From Planctomycetota bacterium (GTDB lineage Bacteria > Planctomycetota > Planctomycetia > Pirellulales > Thermoguttaceae), in NCBI GenBank assembly GCA_018897395.1, contig JAHIKV010000193.1, positions 1-25,612 of the forward strand: 25,612 bases of DNA. Reading direction: 5' to 3'. The notes beneath the pieces are model-generated. The model saw nothing but the letters and a program-made list of their open reading frames with translations, was not told the origin of the DNA and made no database searches. The first letter of the stretch is position 1. Each line of letters begins with the position of its first letter. The position numbers and the translations under genes were made by a program. Of the stretch, positions 14,154 to 21,083 are shown in pieces.

Positions 14154-14809
14154 ACGCAACCTCGTTGAAAGCCTCAGTGTCGCTCTGGTCGGCAGACTTG
14201 AGCAATCTGGCGTCCGAGATTCAGCGGATTGACCCGTACGCGGACAGCTACCACCTCGACGTCTCGGACGGGACCTATGCTACGTCGCTCCTTCTGTTCT
14301 TCCCCGATCTCGTAAAGTCGATCCGGGGCATTACCGAGAAACCATTCGAGGTGCATTTGATTACTCAACGGCCAGAGCGATGGGTGGATGCTTTCCTCGC
14401 TTCGGGGGTCAACCGGATTCTCTTCTATCCGGAAACCACGGAGAGCATATCTGGTCTGATCGATACGGCCAGGAGACGGAACGTCGGGATAGGGATTTCG
14501 TTGGCGCTCGAGACCCCCGTCTCGACGATCGAGGAATATCTCGGCCGACTGGATGTCGCGTGCGTTGTGGGGACGGGCTTCGATGTCAAGGGGGCGCCGG
14601 AGGTGGCGGAAGTTGCCTACGAAAAGGTCCGCCAACTGGCCGCGATACGCCAACGGCGACGTCTGTCCTTCGAGATCGAGGCCGACGGAGCGATCCGTCG
14701 TCACACCGTGCCGCGGCTGCGGCAGTGTGGGGTTGATATCGTTGTTCCCGGCTCGTTGATATTCAACGGTGACGCACGGGAGACCAGCCAGTGGATGCAT
14801 TCGTTATAG
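14150..14809 (+). CDS. Ribulose-phosphate 3-epimerase-like enzyme
   Basis: This 219-residue protein has the Rpe barrel. SVSLWSADLSNL matches the N-terminal active-site strand, and the four metal ligands can be placed at H35 and D37 (YHLDVSDG), H69 (FEVHL) and D179 (FEIEADGAI); the phosphate-binding end is VVPGSLIF. Two features differ from housekeeping Rpe: the Met after the metal motif (V-M-D in Rpe) is Ser39, and the VNPGFGGQ loop reads VGTGFDVKG. Both touch the substrate, so a ketose phosphate other than ribulose-5-phosphate is likely. It overlaps the hydrolase by ATGA and is followed 90 bases later by the RuBisCO-like gene, which suggests it prepares or processes that enzyme's substrate or product. 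Confidence 0.88.
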   Translation: MNATSLKASVSLWSADLSNLASEIQRIDPYADSYHLDVSDGTYATSLLLFFPDLVKSIRGITEKPFEVHLITQRPERWVDAFLASGVNRILFYPETTESISGLIDTARRRNVGIGISLALETPVSTIEEYLGRLDVACVVGTGFDVKGAPEVAEVAYEKVRQLAAIRQRRRLSFEIEADGAIRRHTVPRLRQCGVDIVVPGSLIFNGDARETSQWMHSL

Positions 14810-14899
14810 GAGTTGTGATCGGCAAGCGGTGTTGTGCGTCGACACGGTGGAAGTGGAAATCCACAAGACAGTGATAAGGCCTTACACACGGATATCTCT

Positions 14900-16087
14900 A
14901 TGTCGCGAATTCACGGTATTCAGGACTCGGTCGTTGCCACGTACTACCTTGAGACAAAGGGGAACCTAGGCGGGGTGGCCAAAGAACTGGCGGTGCTGGA
15001 GACAACCGGCAACTGGGTCGCCTCGGGAGAGCCCACGACCAGATACCGACAGTGCGTTGGGGAGGTGTTGGAGGTCTGCCCTGCGGGCCCCGGGCGCGGC
15101 ACGATTTCGCTGCTGTACCCGATTGAAAACATGGACATCGAGGCGTCGGCATTTCCGAATCTGTGGTTGTCGATGATCGGTGGGGCAACGTTTGCCCTGG
15201 CGTCCTACGAGAGGTCGCGGCTGATCGACTTCAGCATCCCACCGGCGATGATGGAGAAGTTCGCTGGTCCCGCTTTCGGCATTGCAGAGACGCGTCGGCT
15301 CGTTGGCCGCGAGAAGGGCGAACTGCTTATCGGCACGATCGTCAAGCCGACCGGAGGCCTTGCGCCGGAGGAGGTCGCCGACTTTGCGTACCAGGCCGCA
15401 CTGGGCGGGATCTGCTTCATTAAGGACGACGAGAAGATGATGAACCCGCCCTACTGCCCTCTGGGCCGTCGGGTAAAGCTCGTCTCCGAGTCCCTTAAAC
15501 GGGCCGAAGACCGAACCGGTCAAAGGGTTCTTTATGCGGCGCACATCACGACGACGCCGGACCGGGTTGTCCGGCGCGCCATCGAAGCGATTGAGAACGG
15601 CGCCACGGCGCTGATGGTGAACTTCTTTGCTGCCGGCTTCGGGGCTTTGGAAATCTTGCGGAGGCACCCCGACATCAATGTGCCGATCTACGCTCATTGT
15701 GGCGGACGGGAGGCCATGGGCAGGGCTGAAGGCCAGGGTATCTCGCCTTCCGCCATCGTGAAAATGGTGCGGCTATTGGGAGGCGACTATTTCCGGGCTG
15801 GAATGTTCGAAAGTTACCTCGTGGACACGCCAGACGATATTCGCGGGATGCACGAGGCGGCTGTCGGCGGTTGGACTTCCCTAACGCCAATACTGCCTGC
15901 GGTCTCCGGGGGGCTGAACCCGCGGACGATCGGCGCTAACGTCCGTGGCCTAGGCCGAGATAACTTGTTTCTCGCGGGGACAGGAATCCTGACTCACCCC
16001 GGTGGTCCCAAAGCCGGAGTGGAAGAATTGCAGGCGGCCGCTGAAGATGCCCTTGCGACTCGGCACCCGAGCGATCGCACAAATTGA
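14900..16087 (+). CDS. RuBisCO-like protein (form IV)
   Basis: This is a 395-residue RuBisCO large-subunit superfamily protein. The ATG at 14900 (MSRIHGIQDSVVATYYLE) is preferred over an in-frame ATG at 14834 because family homology begins there. Landmarks are ETTGNW (34-39), GTIVKPTGGL (K149, equivalent to RuBisCO K175), ICFIKDDEKM (K175, D177, E178: the carbamylated lysine and Mg ligands), IYAHCGGRE (H266), AVSGGLNP (phosphate-binding SGG) and GTGILTHPGGP. The residues equivalent to K177, H327 and K334 read Thr, Arg and Tyr, so it should not fix CO2 but may still bind Mg and form an enediolate. Known relatives work in methionine salvage or as 3-oxo-isoapionate-4-phosphate decarboxylases or transcarboxylases in D-apiose breakdown. 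Sugar enzymes on all sides favour a carbohydrate role. Confidence 0.93.
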   Translation: MSRIHGIQDSVVATYYLETKGNLGGVAKELAVLETTGNWVASGEPTTRYRQCVGEVLEVCPAGPGRGTISLLYPIENMDIEASAFPNLWLSMIGGATFALASYERSRLIDFSIPPAMMEKFAGPAFGIAETRRLVGREKGELLIGTIVKPTGGLAPEEVADFAYQAALGGICFIKDDEKMMNPPYCPLGRRVKLVSESLKRAEDRTGQRVLYAAHITTTPDRVVRRAIEAIENGATALMVNFFAAGFGALEILRRHPDINVPIYAHCGGREAMGRAEGQGISPSAIVKMVRLLGGDYFRAGMFESYLVDTPDDIRGMHEAAVGGWTSLTPILPAVSGGLNPRTIGANVRGLGRDNLFLAGTGILTHPGGPKAGVEELQAAAEDALATRHPSDRTN

Positions 16088-16198
16088 CGCTCTATGGGTC
16101 TAGCTACCTATGTCCACACGAATCGTCCTTTTCCGCCCTGTCGGCGTGCGATACATTGAGCTGATCGCCACGGCCATAACAGTGGAGGTATACGTTCG

Positions 16199-16486
16199 AT
16201 GAGTTCCGACAACAGACGCCTAGTGGAAGAGGTTGAAGCGGGGTTGGCCGAATTGCCCATGTTCGACGTCCACACGCATTTGGTGGGCGGAAGACTCGGT
16301 GCCCGCGGGCTGCACGACATTCTCCTCTACCACATGGTCGTCAGCGACCTTTACGCAGCAGGCTGCCCCAGCGGAGCACGCTTGACCCAGTTCCCCAACC
16401 GGCCAACGCACGAGGAGGCCCGGCAGCGACTTGCCGAGGCGATTCCCTATCTCCTACCTGTATCCGGAAAAGGCGGACATGGATGA
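16199..16486 (+). pseudogene. N-terminal fragment of an amidohydrolase / uronate-isomerase-like protein
   Basis: The frame has a good ribosome binding site (AGTGGAGG) and encodes 95 residues. It begins as a metal-dependent amidohydrolase: LPMFDVHTHLVGG contains the HxH metal motif, then GLHDILLYHMVVSDLYAAGCPSGARL and EEARQRLAEAIPYL. Uronate-isomerase-like members are about 400-480 residues, so only the first fifth remains. After EAIPYL the sequence diverges (LPVSGKGGHG) and stops, suggesting a deletion whose right end joins the URO-D-like gene. The stop overlaps the next ATG, probably by chance. A short charged reading in the +1 frame continues from 16452 to a TGA at 16560-16562. Confidence 0.6.
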
Positions 16487-17802
16487 AAGATTACGGCAAC
16501 GGCAAATCGACAGGTCTGGATCAAACGGCCGCAGGGAGGATTTCCACGGGTATCACTCGTGAAGACCTCTCGATGACGGCCAAGGATCGGCTGGTGCTTC
16601 GGACACTGGCGGAAAAGGTCGTGGCCATCGCAGCCAGCCCGAGAATGGCGGAAACGCGCCGGCTGTGGACCAAGCTCAATCAACTCGAAAAGACCCGGGC
16701 ACTGGTGTTCTGCGATCCGGAAAATGGGTGGAACGAGATCATTACCGATGCCCAGATGCAGTGCCGGGGCAAGCTGGCGCGCCGTTGGGAGATGGACCTC
16801 CGTAAAGAAATCTTCTGGGGTGACGTTATGGGGGACGACAAGCCGGTCGATCCCTATTTCGACGTTCCTTATACCGTTTCTCCGGATGATTGGGGCGTCG
16901 CGCCCGTCTATCACAGGACCGAGGCATCCGGCTCGTATGTGTGGGAAGGCGCGATCAAGGACTATGACACGGACTTGAAGAGACTCCACTCTCCCCAGTT
17001 GGAAATCGACTGGGAAACCACCAACGGTTGTTTGGAAATCGCCCGGAATGTGTTTGGCGATCTTCTTACCGTTCGGCTCAAGGGCGTGTGGTGGTGGTCG
17101 CGGGGAGTGACTTATCTTGCAGCCACATTTCGCGGCCTGCAAGAGATGCTCTGCGATTTCATCGAGAATCCCGATGGTCTGAAAGAATTGTTCGCCGTCA
17201 TATCGCGAGGACACCTCGCAAGACTTGACTACCTCGAGGCCAACGACCTATTGAGCCTGAACAACGACGGAACCTACGTCGGTTCCGGCGGCTTCGGGTT
17301 CAGTACGCAATTGCCGCAACCGGATTTTGCGGGACATGTTCGCGTATGTGACATGTGGGGGTTTACCGAAAGTCAGGAGACACTCCATGTCTCTCCGAAG
17401 ATGTACGAGGAGTTCGTCTTCCCCTGTGAAAAGCCGATCATGGACCGTTTTGGCCTCACCTGTTACGGCTGCTGCGAACCACTTCATGGACGCTGGCGCG
17501 TGGTCCAACGACATCACAATCTTCGCCGCGTCTCCTGTTCTCCGTGGGCGAATGTGGAGAAGATGGCCGGCTACCTTGGAGACAGGTACATTTTGTCGCT
17601 GAAGCCGAACCCGGCCGCCTTGGCGGTTCCCGAACTCGACGTTGGGTCCGTTCGCAAAGGACTCCGAGAAACCCTGGAGAAGACTCGGGGCTGCATCGTG
17701 GAAATCATCATGAAAGACAACCATACCCTGGGCAATCGGCCGGAGAACGCCGTCACCTGGTGCCAAATCGCCAAGGAAGAAGCAGAACGACTCCAACCGT
17801 AA
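16483..17802 (+). CDS. URO-D superfamily (uroporphyrinogen decarboxylase / methyltransferase-like) protein
   Basis: This 439-residue protein starts at ATG 16483, or more conservatively at ATG 16573 (MTAKDRLVLRTLAEKV), because the first 30 residues look unstructured. The core resembles URO-D superfamily proteins found in planctomycete sugar loci: SPRMAETRRLWTKLNQLEKTRALVF, a central FIENPDGLKELF, MWGFTESQETLHVSPKMYEEFVFPCEKPIMDRFGL, then YGCCEPLHGRW and RVSCSPWANVEKMAGYLGDRYILSLKPNP. The Cys/His-rich YGCCEPLHG segment lies where corrinoid or CoM methyltransferases of this superfamily bind zinc. No corrinoid protein or heme genes are nearby, so neither methyl transfer nor heme synthesis is demonstrated. 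It sits 12 bases before a TIM-barrel isomerase gene. Function is open. Confidence 0.75.
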   Translation: MKDYGNGKSTGLDQTAAGRISTGITREDLSMTAKDRLVLRTLAEKVVAIAASPRMAETRRLWTKLNQLEKTRALVFCDPENGWNEIITDAQMQCRGKLARRWEMDLRKEIFWGDVMGDDKPVDPYFDVPYTVSPDDWGVAPVYHRTEASGSYVWEGAIKDYDTDLKRLHSPQLEIDWETTNGCLEIARNVFGDLLTVRLKGVWWWSRGVTYLAATFRGLQEMLCDFIENPDGLKELFAVISRGHLARLDYLEANDLLSLNNDGTYVGSGGFGFSTQLPQPDFAGHVRVCDMWGFTESQETLHVSPKMYEEFVFPCEKPIMDRFGLTCYGCCEPLHGRWRVVQRHHNLRRVSCSPWANVEKMAGYLGDRYILSLKPNPAALAVPELDVGSVRKGLRETLEKTRGCIVEIIMKDNHTLGNRPENAVTWCQIAKEEAERLQP

Positions 17803-17814
17803 GAGAGGTTTAGC

Positions 17815-18825
17815 ATGAAACTCGGCATTGATTCCTATACCACTCGCAACAGCGGGTTGGACCCCGCGGGAGTACTCGGGTTGGCCGCGGAACTGGGGCT
17901 CGCCGGCGTCCTGTTTGAACTCTCACCGTTCTCGTCGTTCCGCGATGACTATCTGGCGCGAATCCGTGATACGGCGGAAGCAAAGGGTCTTTATGTGGAA
18001 TTCGGCATGGGTTCGATTCTGCATTGGCATCCGATGGCGGAAAAGGGACGCCAATTGCTGGCCGACGCAGGCTATGACGGGCACGTTTCCGACGCCCAGA
18101 TCGTCATCGATCATCTGCAAATTGCCAAGAAGCTCGGCTCGCCCATCCTCCGCTGTGTGGCGGGCAATCTGTTCACCCGCGACGAAGGACATGATATGAT
18201 CGCGATGGCCGATCAAGTGGTTGCCATCCTCCGTGAGGCATGTCGCGCCGCGGAAGACCTGGGGATGAAGATCGCGATGGAGAACCATGCCGATTTCACA
18301 GTGCGCGAGTTGGCTTCGATTTATGCGAGGGTGAACAACCCGGCTTTCGGGTTCACGGTGGATTGTGCGAATCTGGCTTTCGATTTGGATGCCCCCCTTC
18401 GATTGGCCGAAATACTTGCTTCGCATGCTTTGACGACGCACTTCAAGAACTACCGAATCCTCCGCACCGGCGAAGGATTCGCTCTGGAAAACTGCGCATT
18501 GGGCGACGGAGACATCGATCTGCCCGCCGTCGCCGAAACGCTCGCAAAACACAATCCCCAGATCAACCTGAACATTGAAATCCACTCGCAATTCGCCCCC
18601 TTCAAGCTCGATGTATTGCGGCCGGCCTACTGGGCAAGCCATCCTTCGCCGCCGGGCGACGGCTTGGCATGGTATTTGGCACAGTCTTGGTCGCGTGCGA
18701 TTCTCGAGCCTTGGCCCCAAAACCTCCCCGACGGCAACGAATCCTGGCAGCGCGAAGCGAACGATCTTCGCCGGTCCATTGAATGGACGAAGGATCGGCT
18801 ACCCCATCTCTTGAGAAACCCATAA
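17815..18825 (+). CDS. Cytoplasmic TIM-barrel sugar isomerase/epimerase-like enzyme
   Basis: This 336-residue protein lacks a signal peptide. AGAGAGG lies 6 bases before the ATG. The barrel contains MKLGIDSYTTRNSGLDPAGVLGLAAELGLAGVLFEL, then IAMENHADFT (Glu ligand), FTVDCANLAFDLD (Asp), LTTHFKNYRI (His) and LNIEIHSQF (Glu). The full set of xylose-isomerase-like metal ligands is therefore present. The C-terminal 60 residues (from about 275) are an extra Trp/Pro-rich helical extension beyond the barrel. It follows the URO-D-like gene by 12 bases and precedes an exported ThuA gene by 15 bases, so it is probably co-transcribed. Probable role: keto/aldo isomerisation or epimerisation of a sugar; substrate unknown. 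Confidence 0.87.
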   Translation: MKLGIDSYTTRNSGLDPAGVLGLAAELGLAGVLFELSPFSSFRDDYLARIRDTAEAKGLYVEFGMGSILHWHPMAEKGRQLLADAGYDGHVSDAQIVIDHLQIAKKLGSPILRCVAGNLFTRDEGHDMIAMADQVVAILREACRAAEDLGMKIAMENHADFTVRELASIYARVNNPAFGFTVDCANLAFDLDAPLRLAEILASHALTTHFKNYRILRTGEGFALENCALGDGDIDLPAVAETLAKHNPQINLNIEIHSQFAPFKLDVLRPAYWASHPSPPGDGLAWYLAQSWSRAILEPWPQNLPDGNESWQREANDLRRSIEWTKDRLPHLLRNP

Positions 18826-18840
18826 CCGGGAGCAGTCACC

Positions 18841-19674
18841 ATGCAACGTCGCGAAATGTTGTTGACAACCGGAGCCGCCGTCTTGGGGCTTTCCGCCTTT
18901 CCCTTGAGCTGGGTTGCCGCCGAGGACAAACGGAAACCGAAGATCCTCTACTTCAACAAGAGCTCCGCGATGATGTTCGGGAAAAATTGGACGCATCCGG
19001 TGGCGGACCGCCAGGGGAAACCCTTGGCCCATTCGGAGAAGGTGCTTACCGAACTGGGCGGGAAGAACGGCTTTGAAGTCGAGTGCAGTCAGGACGCGGC
19101 CGTTCTCGACGACTTGGGCAAGTACGACTTGTTGGCCTTCTACACGAACGGCATGCCGTTCAGCGGCAGGCAAATGCAGAACGTGCTCGACGCCGTGTCG
19201 GCCGGCAAGCCATGTGTTGGCTTCCATGCCGCGAGCGATAACAGCGCCCGCCCGGCCATCGACCCGTTCCTTGCCATGCTCGGCGGGGCATTCGTTGTAC
19301 ATGGCCCCGAGCAGAAAGCCGGAATGAGAGTCACCTCGCCGAAGTTTCCAGGCATGGAAGGTCTCGGCGACGGCTTCGAGTTGTTCGAGGAATGGTATGT
19401 TCAGAATAACTTCGCCAAGGATCTGCACGTGATCCTGATGCAGGAGACCAAGGGGATGCAGAGCGACTGGTATCGGCGTCCCCCGTATCCCGCCACGTGG
19501 GCCCGGATGCACGGCAAAGGCCGCGTGTTCTACACGTCGATGGGCCACCGCGAGGACGTGTGGACCAGTCCGATCTTCCAACAAGTCGTTCTCGGCGGGC
19601 TTGCCTGGGCCTTGGGCCGTGCCGACGCCGACATCACCCCCAACATCGCTCAACTTTTTCCACACCAAAACTAA
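18841..19674 (+). CDS. Tat-exported ThuA-domain protein
   Basis: This is a 277-residue protein. The N-terminus MQRREMLLTTGAAVLGLSAFPLSWVAA is a twin-arginine-type signal. The ThuA (trehalose-utilisation) fold follows, class I glutamine-amidotransferase-like: KILYFNKSSA, DLGKYDLLAFYTNG, GKPCVGFHAASDN, FVVHGPEQKAGMRV, EEWYV, then PPYPATWARMHGKGRVFYTSMGHREDVW and a C-terminal ADADITPNIAQL. In rhizobia, ThuA acts with the Gfo/Idh/MocA enzyme ThuB on 3-keto-trehalose and related sugars. Here too the next gene, 13 bases on, is a Gfo/Idh/MocA oxidoreductase. The last 74 codons have a truncated near-copy at 7750-7974. Confidence 0.9.
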   Translation: MQRREMLLTTGAAVLGLSAFPLSWVAAEDKRKPKILYFNKSSAMMFGKNWTHPVADRQGKPLAHSEKVLTELGGKNGFEVECSQDAAVLDDLGKYDLLAFYTNGMPFSGRQMQNVLDAVSAGKPCVGFHAASDNSARPAIDPFLAMLGGAFVVHGPEQKAGMRVTSPKFPGMEGLGDGFELFEEWYVQNNFAKDLHVILMQETKGMQSDWYRRPPYPATWARMHGKGRVFYTSMGHREDVWTSPIFQQVVLGGLAWALGRADADITPNIAQLFPHQN

Positions 19675-19687
19675 AAGGAAACTACCC

Positions 19688-20938
19688 ATGAAGAACATCC
19701 GCATTTCCAGACGCAGCCTGTTGAAGGGCGCCGCCGTAGCCGCCCCATTCGTCATCGCCTCAACCGCGTTGGGCAACGCCGACACGCCGCCGGCCAGCGA
19801 GCGCGTTACGCTCGGACATATCGGTGTCGGCGGTCAGGGCGGCGGGCTGTTCCGCGAATTCCAAAACTGCAAAGGCATGCAGAGCGTGGCCGTCGCCGAT
19901 ACCTACAAGGATCGTCGCGAGGCTTTTGCCCGCGTGATAAAGGGAAAAATCTACGGCGATTTTCGCGACATTCTCGCCCGCAATGACATTGATGCGGTGG
20001 TTATCGCCACGCCGGATCACTGGCACGTGCCGATCGCTATCTTGGCGGCCCAGGCAAAGAAAGATGCCTATGTGGAAAAGCCGCTCGGATTGACCATCGA
20101 ACAAGACCTCGCCTGCCAGAAGGTGTTTGCGGAAAACGGCCGCGTTTTCCAGTACGGCACGATGCAACGCAGTTATTCGTACATGCGGTTCGGTTGCGAG
20201 TTGGTCCGCAGCGGGCGCATCGGCAAAGTACATGCCATCGAGGTTACTGCTCCCGCCGGCTCAGCGGGCGGCTCGACCAAGGAAATCCCCGTGCCGACCA
20301 CGCTCAATTACGACCTCTGGCTAGGCCCGGCGCCGCTCGTGCCCTACACGGCCGATCGCTGCAAGAATCCGGGACACTTCTTCATCCACGACTACTCGAT
20401 CGGCTACCTGGCCGGCTGGGGAGCGCATCCGCTGGATATCATGATTTGGGGAAACGACTCCGATCAGGCCGGACCAATCACGGTCGAGGGCACGGGCGTC
20501 ATTCCCACCGGGGGGCTCTACGACAACGTCTGCAATTGGGACATGCGGATTCAGTTCGGCGACGGCGTGCGAATGACCTTCAAACCCGGCGGCGATTCGA
20601 CCAAGTTCATCGGCTCCGACGGCTGGGTGCGTATTTGGCGCGGTGGCATCGACGCCGAGCCGAAGTCGCTCCTGACCTCGAAGATCGGCCCGAACGATGT
20701 GCATCTGATCGACAGTCCGAACCACTACCAGAACTTCCTCGACTCGGTCAAGTCGCGCAGGCCGACGGTCAGCCCGTTGGACCAGGCCGTGCGGAGCGAC
20801 GTCATTAGTCAACTTTGCGACATCGCCGTTCGCACGAAGCGAAAAATCACCTGGGATTCCAAGACGACAACCGTCGTCGGTGATGCCGAAGCGGCCAAGA
20901 TGATGCACCGCGACATGCGGGCGCCATGGACCCTGTAA
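19688..20938 (+). CDS. Tat-exported Gfo/Idh/MocA-family oxidoreductase
   Basis: This is a 416-residue protein. The ATG at 19688, preceded by AAAAGGAAA, starts directly with a twin-arginine signal (ISRRSLLKGAAVAAPFVIAS); a longer frame would overlap the ThuA gene. The Rossmann motif is HIGVGGQGGG (about 44-53), the catalytic lysine sits in YVEKPLGL, and the substrate domain contains DYSIGYLAGWGAHPLDIMIWG. The type with YDLWLGPAP and SIGYLAGWGAHPLD is very common in planctomycetes and related phyla. Probable role: oxidation or reduction of a sugar outside the inner membrane, paired with the preceding ThuA. Two hairpin-forming repeats follow its stop. Confidence 0.92.
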   Translation: MKNIRISRRSLLKGAAVAAPFVIASTALGNADTPPASERVTLGHIGVGGQGGGLFREFQNCKGMQSVAVADTYKDRREAFARVIKGKIYGDFRDILARNDIDAVVIATPDHWHVPIAILAAQAKKDAYVEKPLGLTIEQDLACQKVFAENGRVFQYGTMQRSYSYMRFGCELVRSGRIGKVHAIEVTAPAGSAGGSTKEIPVPTTLNYDLWLGPAPLVPYTADRCKNPGHFFIHDYSIGYLAGWGAHPLDIMIWGNDSDQAGPITVEGTGVIPTGGLYDNVCNWDMRIQFGDGVRMTFKPGGDSTKFIGSDGWVRIWRGGIDAEPKSLLTSKIGPNDVHLIDSPNHYQNFLDSVKSRRPTVSPLDQAVRSDVISQLCDIAVRTKRKITWDSKTTTVVGDAEAAKMMHRDMRAPWTL

Positions 20939-20945
20939 AACCCCT

Positions 20946-21050
20946 CGTTCCCACGCTCTGCGCGGGAACGCACCGTCTGCGACGCTCCGCGTCGTTCGGC
21001 TCGACGCGGAGCGTCGGAAAAAGCTGGTTCCCACGCAGAGCGTGGGAACC
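20946..21050. repeat. REP-like palindromes between the dehydrogenase and the ThuA-LRR gene
   Basis: Two CGTTCCCACGC/GTGGGAACG-type palindromes (20946-20970 and 21026-21050) flank a perfect 14-base inverted repeat. Its arms are GACGCTCCGCGTCG at 20981-20994 and its complement at 21002-21015. The elements share the CGCTCCGCG or CTCTGCG core with the cluster at 1921-2029. They fill nearly the whole spacer and could form stable hairpins that separate the two transcripts or protect the upstream mRNA. No T-run follows. Confidence 0.85.
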
Positions 21051-21083
21051 AGAACCCAAAAACTGGATATTCGGAGACTACCC

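Noticed and set aside
14966..15697. 243-codon minus-strand open frame
   Set aside because: It is fully opposite the RuBisCO-like gene and has shadow-type Arg/His-rich composition.
14900..16087. True CO2-fixing RuBisCO
   Set aside because: Several essential active-site positions differ, and no phosphoribulokinase or small subunit is present.
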